Assembly (NCBI RefSeq): GCF_021603585.1
Contig: NZ_BQHI01000034.1
Span: forward strand, 1 to 48,001
Length of the DNA stretch: 48,001 nucleotides
Origin: Pseudomonas sputi
GTDB taxonomy: Bacteria; Pseudomonadota; Gammaproteobacteria; Pseudomonadales; Pseudomonadaceae
Reading direction: 5' to 3'
Notes under the pieces: model-generated
Seen by the model: the letters and a program-made list of their open reading frames with translations, nothing else
What the model was told of the DNA's origin: nothing
Database searches by the model: none
Translations under genes and position numbers: made by a program
In this document: one piece after another, positions 1 through 7,332 of the stretch
Numbering within the stretch: the first letter of the stretch is position 1
Layout of the letters: each line of letters starts with the position of its first letter

Positions 1-681
1 CGCCTGCGCCTCCTGAAACAAACTCAAGCTCACATACAACATCTGTCCCAACCCCCCAGCCCCGACAAACCCCAGCACGCTGGCCATCCGGATATTGTTC
101 TCCCACCGATACAAACAGTACGCCAGCAACTGCGGCGCCAGGTTCGGCAGGGTGCCGTAGCAGAACGCCGTCACCGGATTCCCCCCTTGCAACCGAATCG
201 CATCCGCCGGTTCCGGCGGTGTGTTCTCCAGCGCTTCAGCAAACAACCGCCCCAACACGCCCGTGGTGTGCAGGGCGAGCGCAAGTGTCCCTGCATTCGG
301 CCCAAGCCCAGCCGCCAGCACCATCAACGCAGCCCACACTAATTCGGGTATGGCTCGCAGTGCGTTGAGCACCAGACGCGCAGCACTCTGAAAAAACCAG
401 CCAAATCGGCCAGCGGCGGGAAGCGCCAATAACAGCCCCAACACGGCAGCCAGCAGGGTGCCCAGCGCAGACATGGCCAGCGTTTCCATCGACCCGCGCA
501 GGATGGCGCTCAGGTAGTCAGCGCTAAGATCGGGGTTGAGAAAACGCGCCACATACAGGCCCATCTGTTTCAGGCTGGTAGCGCTGCCGAGTTCTTCAAG
601 ATCAAGGCCCAGGTAGGCAAACGAGGCAATGACGGCCGCAACGATGGCGAGGATCAGCAACGGGTTGATCAGGCGTTTCAT
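1..681 (-). CDS. phnE: Phosphonate-type ABC transporter permease (PhnE family), C-terminus cut by window edge
   Basis: Inner-membrane permease, the second of two in this importer. The frame is open for 227 codons to the window edge, so roughly the last 30-40 residues are missing by family length. The ATG at 681 overlaps the TGA of the upstream permease (ATGA), implying translational coupling. A hydrophobic N-terminal helix is followed by several membrane segments. It shares with its neighbour the pattern RAIPELVWA, a GVLGRLFAE stretch and, near the end, YRWENNIRMASVLGFVGAGG, which fits the coupling loop and C-terminal region of PhnE permeases. The two permeases probably form a heterodimer. 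Family is sure; the transported oxyanion is not (see the binding protein). Confidence 0.9.
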   Translation of the reverse strand, partial: MKRLINPLLILAIVAAVIASFAYLGLDLEELGSATSLKQMGLYVARFLNPDLSADYLSAILRGSMETLAMSALGTLLAAVLGLLLALPAAGRFGWFFQSAARLVLNALRAIPELVWAALMVLAAGLGPNAGTLALALHTTGVLGRLFAEALENTPPEPADAIRLQGGNPVTAFCYGTLPNLAPQLLAYCLYRWENNIRMASVLGFVGAGGLGQMLYVSLSLFQEAQA

Positions 682-1505
682 GTCAGCCTCCAGCGCAGCA
701 GGCGGCTGAGTTGGTCGGCGCCGAGGACGAGGAGGAGGAAGGTCAGGAGCATGCTGGCGACTTCGCCGCCGGCGAACATGCGGATCGACAGGTCGATTTG
801 TTGGCCGAGGCCGCCGGCGCCGACGAAGCCCATGACTACCGAGGCGCGGATGGCGCATTCCCAGCGGTAGACGGTGTAGGAGAGCAGTTCGGCCGCGACG
901 TTGGGCAGTACGCCGTAGGCGAAGCTGGCGAGGCGGCCGCTGCCGGCCTGGAGCAGGGCGTGGGCCGGGCGTTGGTCGGTGGATTCGTAGATTTCGGCGT
1001 AGACCTTGCCGAGCATGCCGCTGTAGGTGATGGCGATGGCCAGCACGCCCGCCGCCGGGCCGAGGCCGACGGCGCGCACGAACAGCAGCGCCCAGACGAT
1101 TTCCGGCACGCTGCGCAGGAAGATCAGCAGCCCGCGCACCGGCCAGCGCAGCAGGCGGCCCAACAGGCTCGGGCGGCCGCTGCGGGAGGCGGCGGTCAGC
1201 GACAGGGCGCGGCTGGCGAGCAGGCTGGCCGGCACGGCCAACAATAGCGCCAGGGCCATGCCGGCGGTGGCGATGGCCAGGGTTTGCAGGGTGGCTTTGA
1301 GCAGTAATTGCAGAAACTCGCGGTCATGGGCCGGTGGCCAGAACATCGAGACGAAGCGGCCCATTTCACTTTGGCTGTCTGCATGAAACAGCACGCCCAG
1401 ATCCAGTTCACTGAGCTGGATCCCCGGCCACAGCAGGGCAATCGCCAGCCCGGTCAGCAGCAACCGTGGCAGTGCGGCGGGGTCGCGGGTGTCGGCGCTC
1501 AGCAT
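678..1505 (-). CDS. phnE: Phosphonate-type ABC transporter permease (PhnE family)
   Basis: A 275-residue inner-membrane permease. It has an N-terminal helix (about residues 15-30), a periplasmic stretch, then membrane segments from about residue 68. Recognisable pieces are RSVPEIVWALLFVRAVGLG, GMLGKVYAEIYES and YRWECAIRASVVMGFVGAGG, the last two marking the ATPase-coupling region of PhnE proteins. The start at 1505 overlaps the end of the ATPase gene by 7 bases, and its stop overlaps the start of the second permease, so the four genes 3144 to 1 are one transcription unit. Two separate permeases in tandem is common for phosphonate-type systems. No damage seen. Confidence 0.92.
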   Translation of the reverse strand: MLSADTRDPAALPRLLLTGLAIALLWPGIQLSELDLGVLFHADSQSEMGRFVSMFWPPAHDREFLQLLLKATLQTLAIATAGMALALLLAVPASLLASRALSLTAASRSGRPSLLGRLLRWPVRGLLIFLRSVPEIVWALLFVRAVGLGPAAGVLAIAITYSGMLGKVYAEIYESTDQRPAHALLQAGSGRLASFAYGVLPNVAAELLSYTVYRWECAIRASVVMGFVGAGGLGQQIDLSIRMFAGGEVASMLLTFLLLVLGADQLSRLLRWRLT

Positions 1506-2296
1506 CGCGGAATCTGCACAATCAGCGGGGTGGCGGCGGGCGCCGGGGATTGCAGTTGTTCGTTGGCGTAGAGGGTGTCGAGCATGTCGCGGCTGACTTG
1601 CGCGGACGGGCAGTCGAACAGGATTTGCCCCTCGCGCAAACCGATGATCCGGGGGAAGTGCGCCAGCGCCAGTGCCACCGCGTGCAGGCTCGCCACCAGC
1701 GTGACGTTGTGCTCCCGGGCGTGGCGCGACAGGATCGACAGCGTGTGCCCGGCCAGCACCGGGTCCATGGCCGAGACCGGCTCATCCGCCAGCAACACCT
1801 CCGGCGCCTGATACAGCACGCGAGCGATGCCGACCCGCTGCAATTGCCCGCCGGACAGTTGCTGGCACTGGCTGAAGAGTTTGTCGGCCAGATCCAGTTT
1901 CGCCAGGGCAGCGCGGGCGCCGGGCACGTCGAGTGGGTGCAGCAGGTTGATCAGGCTTTTGCCCAGGCTCCATTGCCCGAGTTTGCCGGCCAGTACCGCC
2001 GTCACCACCCGTTGCCGGGGCGGCAGCGGCGGCGCCTGATGCACCAGGCCGATGCGCGCACGCAGGCGTTGCCGTTGGCGGGCGGACAGATGCCAGGCGC
2101 GCTCGCCGAGCACTTCGATGTCGCCGCTGCTGGGCCGAATGGCGGTCGCCAGCAGGTTCAGCAGGCTGGATTTGCCGGCGCCGGACGGGCCGATGATCGC
2201 CACCTGCTCGCCGGCCTCGATGTGCAAATCCACGCCGCGCAAGGCTTCCACGCCATTGGTGTGGTGCAGAAAAGCCTGTTTGAGGCGCAGCGTCAT
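1499..2296 (-). CDS. phnC: Phosphonate-type ABC transporter ATP-binding protein (PhnC family)
   Basis: Cytoplasmic ATPase of the importer, 265 residues, normal for PhnC. Walker A is GPSGAGKS at residues 36-43, the ABC signature is LSGGQLQRVGIARVL around residue 145, Walker B is VLLADEP around residue 166, and an H-loop histidine lies in VASLHAV around residue 198. All catalytic motifs are intact. The ATG at 2296 overlaps the stop of the binding-protein gene (ATGA), and the 3' end overlaps the first permease. It powers import of the oxyanion captured by the periplasmic protein encoded just upstream. Confidence 0.93.
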   Translation of the reverse strand: MTLRLKQAFLHHTNGVEALRGVDLHIEAGEQVAIIGPSGAGKSSLLNLLATAIRPSSGDIEVLGERAWHLSARQRQRLRARIGLVHQAPPLPPRQRVVTAVLAGKLGQWSLGKSLINLLHPLDVPGARAALAKLDLADKLFSQCQQLSGGQLQRVGIARVLYQAPEVLLADEPVSAMDPVLAGHTLSILSRHAREHNVTLVASLHAVALALAHFPRIIGLREGQILFDCPSAQVSRDMLDTLYANEQLQSPAPAATPLIVQIPRC

Positions 2297-3144
2297 TTCA
2301 GCAAGTCGGCGGCGCGGGCGGCTTCCTCGATGCCTTTGTAATTGTCCGGGCTGGTTTCGATGAAGCGGCTGGCGGCTTGCAGGTCGAGGATTTTCTTGTG
2401 CTCGGGGTTGGCCGGGTCGAGGTCGAGGAAGGCTTTTTTGATCTTCGCCGCCAGCGCCGGGTCGAGGGTGCCGCGCACGGTCCAGTTGTAATCGAAGTAA
2501 GCCGGGGTGGTGGCGAAGACCTTGACCTTATTGGTGTCGACCTTGCCGGCGTCCACCAGTTTCTGCCAGACGCTGGCGTTGAGCACACCGGCGTCGACTT
2601 TGCCGGCCTGCACCCAGGCGACAGTGGCGTCGTGGGCGCCGGAATAGCCGACGCGGCTGAAATAGCTTTCCGGTTTGATGCCGTCCTTGAGCATGAAATA
2701 GCGCGGCATCAGGCTGCCGGAGGTGGACGACACGGAGCCGAAAGCGAAGGTCTTGCCCTTGAGGTCGGCGAGGCTTTTGACGTTCGGGTCGGCGGTGATG
2801 AATTTGCTGGTGAACTGCGCGTCTTGCTCACGCTGCACCAGCGGAATGGCGTTGCCGGTTTTCAGCCGCGCCTGGACGAAGGTGAAACCGCCGAGCCACG
2901 CCAGGTCGAGACGATCAGTGGCCAGCGCTTCGACCACCGCCGGGTAATCCGCCACGGGGACGAACTGCACGTCCATGCCCAATTGCTGTTGCAGGTACTT
3001 GCCCAGCGGCTCGAACTTGCGCAGCAGCTCGGTCGGGGCTTCATCGGGAATTGCGCTGACCTTCAACACCTCTGCGGCTTGCGCCAGCACGGCGGACAGG
3101 GACAGGGCCAGACCAGCGGTCAGTGCCAGGGTTCGCTTGAGCAT
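2293..3144 (-). CDS. phnD: Periplasmic oxyanion-binding protein of ABC importer (PhnD family; possibly selenate)
   Basis: First gene of the importer operon. The start at 3144 is chosen over one 17 codons upstream because a GGAG ribosome site lies 7-8 bases before it and a signal peptide begins there (MLKRTLALTAGLALSLSAVL, cleavage after AQA). The 283-residue product has the PhnD fold signature: KVSAIPDEAPTELLRKFEPL, LAWLGGFTF, and FGSVSSTSGSLMPRYFML in the ligand-binding cleft. From memory, Pseudomonas proteins with this N-terminus are usually labelled putative selenate-binding rather than phosphonate-binding and sit near selD/mnmH; that is recollection, not something visible here. The protein is intact, and substrate identity is open. 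Confidence 0.9.
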   Translation of the reverse strand: MLKRTLALTAGLALSLSAVLAQAAEVLKVSAIPDEAPTELLRKFEPLGKYLQQQLGMDVQFVPVADYPAVVEALATDRLDLAWLGGFTFVQARLKTGNAIPLVQREQDAQFTSKFITADPNVKSLADLKGKTFAFGSVSSTSGSLMPRYFMLKDGIKPESYFSRVGYSGAHDATVAWVQAGKVDAGVLNASVWQKLVDAGKVDTNKVKVFATTPAYFDYNWTVRGTLDPALAAKIKKAFLDLDPANPEHKKILDLQAASRFIETSPDNYKGIEEAARAADLLK

Positions 3145-3380
3145 GGAATTCTCCGTTTCGTGGGCATCAAGGTCGACGCACCCGTCGATGGGCAATCATC
3201 GTCGGGTGCAACGTCAGGTTAGACGAAACGGCGCGTCTTGCCGGTAGGAATGAAGGTGTCTGAACTGCCGCTATCGCAGGCAGGCCCGCGATGACGTGCG
3301 CATGATCAAACCCGTTCCTGAGCGGATCCGGGGCTTAATTGACCGGCGAAAACCGCTCCACCAGCCGGTCGATAACGGAT
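3145..3380. other. Intergenic stretch, no gene recognised
   Basis: This carries the promoter region of the ABC importer and then sequence past the pqiA remnant. On the minus strand, just beyond the pqiA tail, one short frame reads ...VIDRLVERFSPVN and stops. This looks like the tail of a real gene but I cannot assign it; it may be another scrap of a decayed pqi locus. Confidence 0.4.
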
Positions 3381-3640
3381 TCATCGGCTCCGGCTCAGTG
3401 GCGCTTGATGCCCCGGCACTTGTTCAGGCGAGTGCCGGGGTTTTTCCGTTTCTTCGTCCGGCGCGTTATCCCAGATCAGGCGTGGGTCGAACCGCTCATG
3501 ATGGTGCTGTCGGCGCCACTGCCGAGCAGGGTGGTGTTCATCACCGGCAGCAGATTGGCCGGCACGTAGAACGCCAGCGCGACTTTTTCGTACACGCAGT
3601 CGCAATGCTCGCAGATGATCAGTTGATCGTTGCTGGCCAT
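3381..3640 (-). pseudogene. pqiA: pqiA remnant with two internal losses
   Basis: PqiA is an inner-membrane protein of the Pqi (MCE-type) envelope lipid-transport system, normally about 200 residues per unit. Here an ATG at 3640 opens MASNDQLIICEHCDCVYEKV, the zinc-ribbon start of PqiA. It then jumps directly to FYVPANLLPVMNTTLLG and STIMSG, the first membrane segment region, and stops at 3476. The PqiA C-terminal signature FDPRLIWDN follows at once in another minus-strand frame and runs to a stop at 3381. The second CxxC and most membrane helices are missing. This is three collapsed fragments of one gene; no pqiB or pqiC is present. Identity rests on remembered family motifs. Confidence 0.72.
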
Positions 3641-3830
3641 GGGGCGCTCGACGGGAGGAGGGCATGAGCGATGTGGCGGCCAACGGCTCGGGAAGCCCCG
3701 ACGCCAACCCGCAGAGCACCGGCAAGGATGATGAAGACAGAGAGGCGCGGGGTCTGCCGGCAAGTGATCCGGAGTCGGGCGCCTGACTGCGCGCCGGCGC
3801 ATTTGAGGGCGTTCAGCGCAATCGGTCGCG
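3641..3830. other. Non-coding stretch between pqiA remnant and GST gene
   Basis: No intact gene. One minus-strand frame includes a hydrophobic run (SVFIILAGALRVGVG) that could be debris of a membrane protein, but nothing identifies it. A 40-codon plus-strand frame at 3664 has no recognisable content. Confidence 0.4.
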
Positions 3831-4445
3831 TCAGAGCACCGGTTGCGTGGCGTCCTCTGCCGCGATGGCAGCCCGCACACTGGGCCGCTCGGCGATGCCT
3901 GTCAGGTAGTTCGCCAGGGCTGGCCAGTCTTCGATAGCGATACGGAATGTCGGCAACCACTTCAGCACCGTGAACAGATAGGCATCCGCTACGCCGAAGG
4001 CCTGCATCAGAAAGGGCTGGGTGGCGAGGAGGCGGTTCAGGTAATCCAAACGCTTGAACAGCTTGTGTTTGAAGATCGTTTGGGTGGTTTCCGGGATTTC
4101 GCTGCTGAACAACGGCGCGCTGCCCCCATGAATTTCCGAGCTGATGAAGTTCAGGTATTCCTGAAGGCGCGAGCGCTCCCAAGTGCCATTGGCCGGGGCC
4201 AGTGCATGGCCGGGTACGAGGTCGGCGAGGTATTGCAGAATGGCCGGGCCTTCGGTCAGCACTTGACCGTTGTCCAGCATCAGCGCGGCCACGTAACCCT
4301 TAGGGTTGATCTGGCGAAAGTCCCGGCCGTCGGCGGTTTCTTTGGTCTGGTTGTTGACCCGGATCAGCTCGAACGGCAGCTCCAGTTCGCGCAATACGAT
4401 GTGCGGCGCCAGTGAACAGGTCATGGGGGCGAAGTACAGTTTCAT
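3831..4445 (-). CDS. Glutathione S-transferase, beta class (GstA-like)
   Basis: Cytosolic transferase of 204 residues that conjugates glutathione or reduces small electrophiles. It resembles E. coli GstA along its length: the N-terminal thioredoxin-like half holds the beta-class cysteine at position 10 (MKLYFAPMTC), NPKGYVAAL with the cis-proline region replaced by alanine, and the TEGPAILQYLAD glutathione-contact segment. The helical half has SSEIH, the beta-class histidine near 106, and the FGVADAYLFTVLKW signature. It is transcribed divergently from the LysR gene at 4554, a usual arrangement for a regulator and its target. The physiological substrate cannot be told. Confidence 0.9.
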   Translation of the reverse strand: MKLYFAPMTCSLAPHIVLRELELPFELIRVNNQTKETADGRDFRQINPKGYVAALMLDNGQVLTEGPAILQYLADLVPGHALAPANGTWERSRLQEYLNFISSEIHGGSAPLFSSEIPETTQTIFKHKLFKRLDYLNRLLATQPFLMQAFGVADAYLFTVLKWLPTFRIAIEDWPALANYLTGIAERPSVRAAIAAEDATQPVL

Positions 4446-4522
4446 GGGATCTCCTTACAGATGGAGCCTCAGAATCCGCTATGGCCGCGCCGCTTCGCAA
4501 AGGACAAATCCGGTGCTAGCGT

Positions 4523-4537
4523 ATGACAAAATCTCAT
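4523..4537. promoter_or_regulatory. Possible LysR operator in GST/LysR divergent promoter
   Basis: ATGA-N7-TCAT dyad lying in the 108-base gap between the divergent GST and LysR genes, 17 bases before the LysR start. It is short and could be chance, but a symmetric site here fits autoregulation by the adjacent regulator. Confidence 0.3.
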
Positions 4538-4553
4538 GGATTGAAGAGGTCAT

Positions 4554-5456
4554 ATGCTCCCCCGACTGCCATCGCTCAATGGATTGCGAGCCTTCGAATG
4601 TGCCGCCCGGCATATGAGCTTCACCCGCGCCGCCGAAGAACTGAATGTCACGCAAACTGCAATCAGCCATCAGATCCGTCGCCTCGAGGATGAACTCGGC
4701 GTGCGTCTGTTCATGCGTTTGAAGGACGGTTTGGCGTTGACCGAGGAGGGCCATGCGTACCTGCCTGGCATTCGTTCGGCGTTTCTTGAATTGCGTTACT
4801 CGACTGAAAAGCTGCTGGAATCCAGCAACAACAGCGTCCTGACGATCAGCACCCTGGTATCGGTGGCGTCGAAATGGTTGTTGCCGCGCCTGCCGTCGTT
4901 TCGCGAGGCGCATCCGCAGATTGATGTGCGGATCAGCGCCTCCACCGAGCGGGTGGACTTTCGCAAGGGTGGCATCGATGCGGCGATCCGCTACGGCGAC
5001 GGGAACTGGCCGGGGTTGCGCGCCGACTGGTTGATGTCCGATGAGATCTTTCCGGTGTGCAGCCCGCGCTTGCTGACCGGCGACAAGCCGTTGAATACGC
5101 CGGTGGACCTGGCCCATCACCCCTTGCTGCAAGTCAGCGGCGTGACCGCCAATGACTGGAACGACTGGCTGCATGCGGCAGGCCAGCCACCGCTGACGGC
5201 CAAAGGCCCGCGATTGACCTTCGACCTGGCGATGATGGCTGTGCAGGCGGCGATTGACGGGCAGGGTGTGTGCATCGGTCGCTCGACCTATGTCGATGAC
5301 GATCTGCGCGCGGGCAGGCTGGTGGCGCCGTTTGATCTGCGCTTGAAATCCGCTTCCGGCTTTTACCTGGTCACGCCGCACGATCAGGCCGAATCGAAAA
5401 AGATCGTGGCGTTCAGAGGCTGGCTATCGCAGGTGCTGGCCAAACCCTTTGTATAA
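4554..5456 (+). CDS. LysR-family transcriptional regulator, GcvA-like
   Basis: A 300-residue DNA-binding regulator. The N-terminal winged helix (about residues 8-67) contains LNGLRAFECAARHMSFTRAA and VTQTAISHQIRRLEDELG, the LysR recognition helix of the GcvA subgroup. The effector domain (about 93-295) has the subgroup's KWLLPRLPSF, DAAIRYGDGNWPG and GVCIGRS segments. The start is supported by GAGGT ahead of ATG 4554. It is divergent from the GST gene and likely controls it. The following cupin gene is on the same strand, 123 bases downstream, and could also be a target. The effector is unknown. Confidence 0.9.
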   Translation: MLPRLPSLNGLRAFECAARHMSFTRAAEELNVTQTAISHQIRRLEDELGVRLFMRLKDGLALTEEGHAYLPGIRSAFLELRYSTEKLLESSNNSVLTISTLVSVASKWLLPRLPSFREAHPQIDVRISASTERVDFRKGGIDAAIRYGDGNWPGLRADWLMSDEIFPVCSPRLLTGDKPLNTPVDLAHHPLLQVSGVTANDWNDWLHAAGQPPLTAKGPRLTFDLAMMAVQAAIDGQGVCIGRSTYVDDDLRAGRLVAPFDLRLKSASGFYLVTPHDQAESKKIVAFRGWLSQVLAKPFV

Positions 5457-5579
5457 GCGTGTATCCATCGCGCCGCCGTACACAAACGGGTAACAAACCC
5501 CGTCATCAGGACACATCCCGCATACAGGCCTCGCCCACAGTAGGTGCCAACACACCACGACCTCCAAGAGGGCAACACC

Positions 5580-6005
5580 ATGCGCCGCACACTTCTGATG
5601 ACCGCTGCCGCCGTACTCGTTTCGCTGACCGGCCTCGCCCACGCGGCTGACACCCCATCCGCCTCCCCGGCGAAGAACTGGCAACAAGGCCTGAGCCGTA
5701 CCGATCTGGTCCGTCAGGACCTGGGCGCTGCGGATCGCGAGGTGATCCAGGCTCGCGTCGATTTCGAACCGGGCGTCACGTCGCCCAACCATGCGCATCC
5801 GGGTGTGGAGGTGGCTTACGTGATCAGCGGCACGTTCGAATACCGACTGGAAGGTCAGGCGCCGGTGACGCTCAAGGCGGGTGATTCGCTGTTCATTCCG
5901 GCGGGCGTGGCACATATCGCCAAGAACGTCGGCAACGAGAAGGGCTCGGAACTGGCGACTTACATCGTCAAGAAGGGCGAGCCGCTGCTGATTCTCAAAC
6001 AGTAA
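5580..6005 (+). CDS. Periplasmic cupin-domain protein
   Basis: A 141-residue small beta-barrel protein with a signal peptide (MRRTLLMTAAAVLVSLTGLA, cleavage after AHA). The start at 5580 is chosen over an upstream ATG because of AGAGGG seven bases before it and the signal peptide. Cupin motif 1 is seen in VTSPNHAHPGVEVAYVISG (two histidines and a glutamate for a metal) and motif 2 in GDSLFIPAGVAHIAKN. It probably binds a divalent metal; no reaction can be named. A strong terminator follows. Confidence 0.85.
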   Translation: MRRTLLMTAAAVLVSLTGLAHAADTPSASPAKNWQQGLSRTDLVRQDLGAADREVIQARVDFEPGVTSPNHAHPGVEVAYVISGTFEYRLEGQAPVTLKAGDSLFIPAGVAHIAKNVGNEKGSELATYIVKKGEPLLILKQ

Positions 6006-6020
6006 CGGTCGCTGAAACGA

Positions 6021-6047
6021 AAAGGCCTGCCGATCTGGCAGGCCTTT
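6021..6047. terminator. Bidirectional rho-independent terminator
   Basis: Perfect 11-bp stem (AAAGGCCTGCC / GGCAGGCCTTT) with loop GATCT, between the cupin gene and the convergent alkene reductase. The A and T runs at the stem ends let it work both ways. Confidence 0.85.
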
Positions 6048-6068
6048 GTGCGTCCGGTGTTCAACGTA

Positions 6069-7184
6069 TCAGTGGGCGTACACCGGGTAGTCGGTATAAC
6101 CACGCTGATCGCCGCCAAAGAACGTGCTCGGGTCCGGTGCGTTGAGCGTCAGGCCTTCGCGGATTCGCCGAGGCAGATCGGGGTTGGCCAGAAACGGTCG
6201 GCCAAACGCGATGATGTCGGCGCGACCGTCGGCCAGGGCCTGTTCCGCCGACTCGGGGTCGTAGCCGCCGGCGATCATCAGCACGCCATCCCATGCATCC
6301 CGCAACTGAGCGATGATTGCGTCCCAGCGCGGGTCGAAATTCTCGTCCTTGACGGTGCCGACCACGGCCGGCTCGACGAGGTGCAGGTAGGCCAGTTTCC
6401 AGCGGTTCAACGAGCGGACGATGTAGCTGAATGTGGCTTCCGGCGACTCATCGCCCATGCCCATGAAACGGCCCATGGGCGTCAGGCGCACGCCGACACG
6501 GTCGGCACCGACTTCGTCGACCACGGCCGCCACCACTTCCAGTAACAGGCGTGCACGGTTTTCCAGGGTGCCGCCATAACCGTCAGTGCGCTGGTTGCTG
6601 TTGCTGTTGATGAACTGGTCCAGCAGATAGCCGTTGCCCGCGTGAATTTCCACGCCATCCATCCCGGCGTTCAGCGCATTGCGTGCGGCGCGGCGGTAGT
6701 CGTTGATGATGTCGGCGATTTCCGCAACCTGCAGGGCGCGCGGCACTGGCACGTCGCCCCATACACCATTGCCCTCGGCGTCGACGATGAAAGTCTTGCC
6801 CGGTACGGGCAATGCACTCGGCGCCACCGGCAGCGCGTTGTCCGGTTGAAAGCTTGGGTGCGATACGCGGCCCACATGCCACAGCTGCATGAAGATCAAC
6901 CCGCCGGCCTCGTGTACCTGACGGCTGACTTCGCGCCAGGCTTGCACCTGTTCGTCGTTGTAGATGCCAGGCGTCCACGCATAACCCTGGCCTTGGCGGG
7001 AAATCTGCGTTGCCTCGGTGATGATCAGCGCGGCACTCGCTCGCTGGCGGTAGTACTCGGCGTTCATGGACGTCGGGATGTCGCCCGGTTGCCCGGCACG
7101 AGAGCGAGTCAACGGCGCCATCGCCACCCGGTGGGGAAGTGTGTAGGGGCCGAGGGCGATGGGGCGGAACAGATGTTGTGTCAT
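6069..7184 (-). CDS. Alkene reductase, old yellow enzyme family (NemA-like)
   Basis: FMN-dependent ene-reductase of 371 residues using NAD(P)H to reduce activated C=C bonds or nitro groups. The TIM barrel shows AMAPLTRSRA (FMN contact), IFMQLWHVGRVSHPSF, the substrate-binding histidine/asparagine motif IHAGNGYLLDQFINSNSNQR, the conserved RTDGYGGTLENRARLLLEV, and near the C-terminus IAFGRPFLANPDLP. The motif order HAGN differs slightly from the more usual H-x-A-N spelling but keeps the H and N. It lies 148 bases downstream of the molybdenum hydroxylase genes on the same strand and may have its own promoter. Intact. Confidence 0.93.
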   Translation of the reverse strand: MTQHLFRPIALGPYTLPHRVAMAPLTRSRAGQPGDIPTSMNAEYYRQRASAALIITEATQISRQGQGYAWTPGIYNDEQVQAWREVSRQVHEAGGLIFMQLWHVGRVSHPSFQPDNALPVAPSALPVPGKTFIVDAEGNGVWGDVPVPRALQVAEIADIINDYRRAARNALNAGMDGVEIHAGNGYLLDQFINSNSNQRTDGYGGTLENRARLLLEVVAAVVDEVGADRVGVRLTPMGRFMGMGDESPEATFSYIVRSLNRWKLAYLHLVEPAVVGTVKDENFDPRWDAIIAQLRDAWDGVLMIAGGYDPESAEQALADGRADIIAFGRPFLANPDLPRRIREGLTLNAPDPSTFFGGDQRGYTDYPVYAH

Positions 7185-7332
7185 GGGGGTTCTCCAGTCT
7201 TCGAAAAAGGTCGGTGGACGGTGTCGGGCATTGGGGCCGGCACCGGATGGCCCTACGTTAAGCGGCTATCCGGTGCTTGATAATCCACACGCGACGCCAC
7301 GCTGCATTGCGTGAAATGCAACGTGGCGCGGT

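Noticed and set aside
2377-3222. 281-codon plus-strand frame opposite the ABC binding protein
   Set aside because: Complement of a clear PhnD-type gene with signal peptide and ribosome site.
3664-3786. Short plus-strand ORF (40 codons) upstream of the GST gene's 3' end
   Set aside because: No homology feel, low-complexity polar content, lies in degraded sequence.
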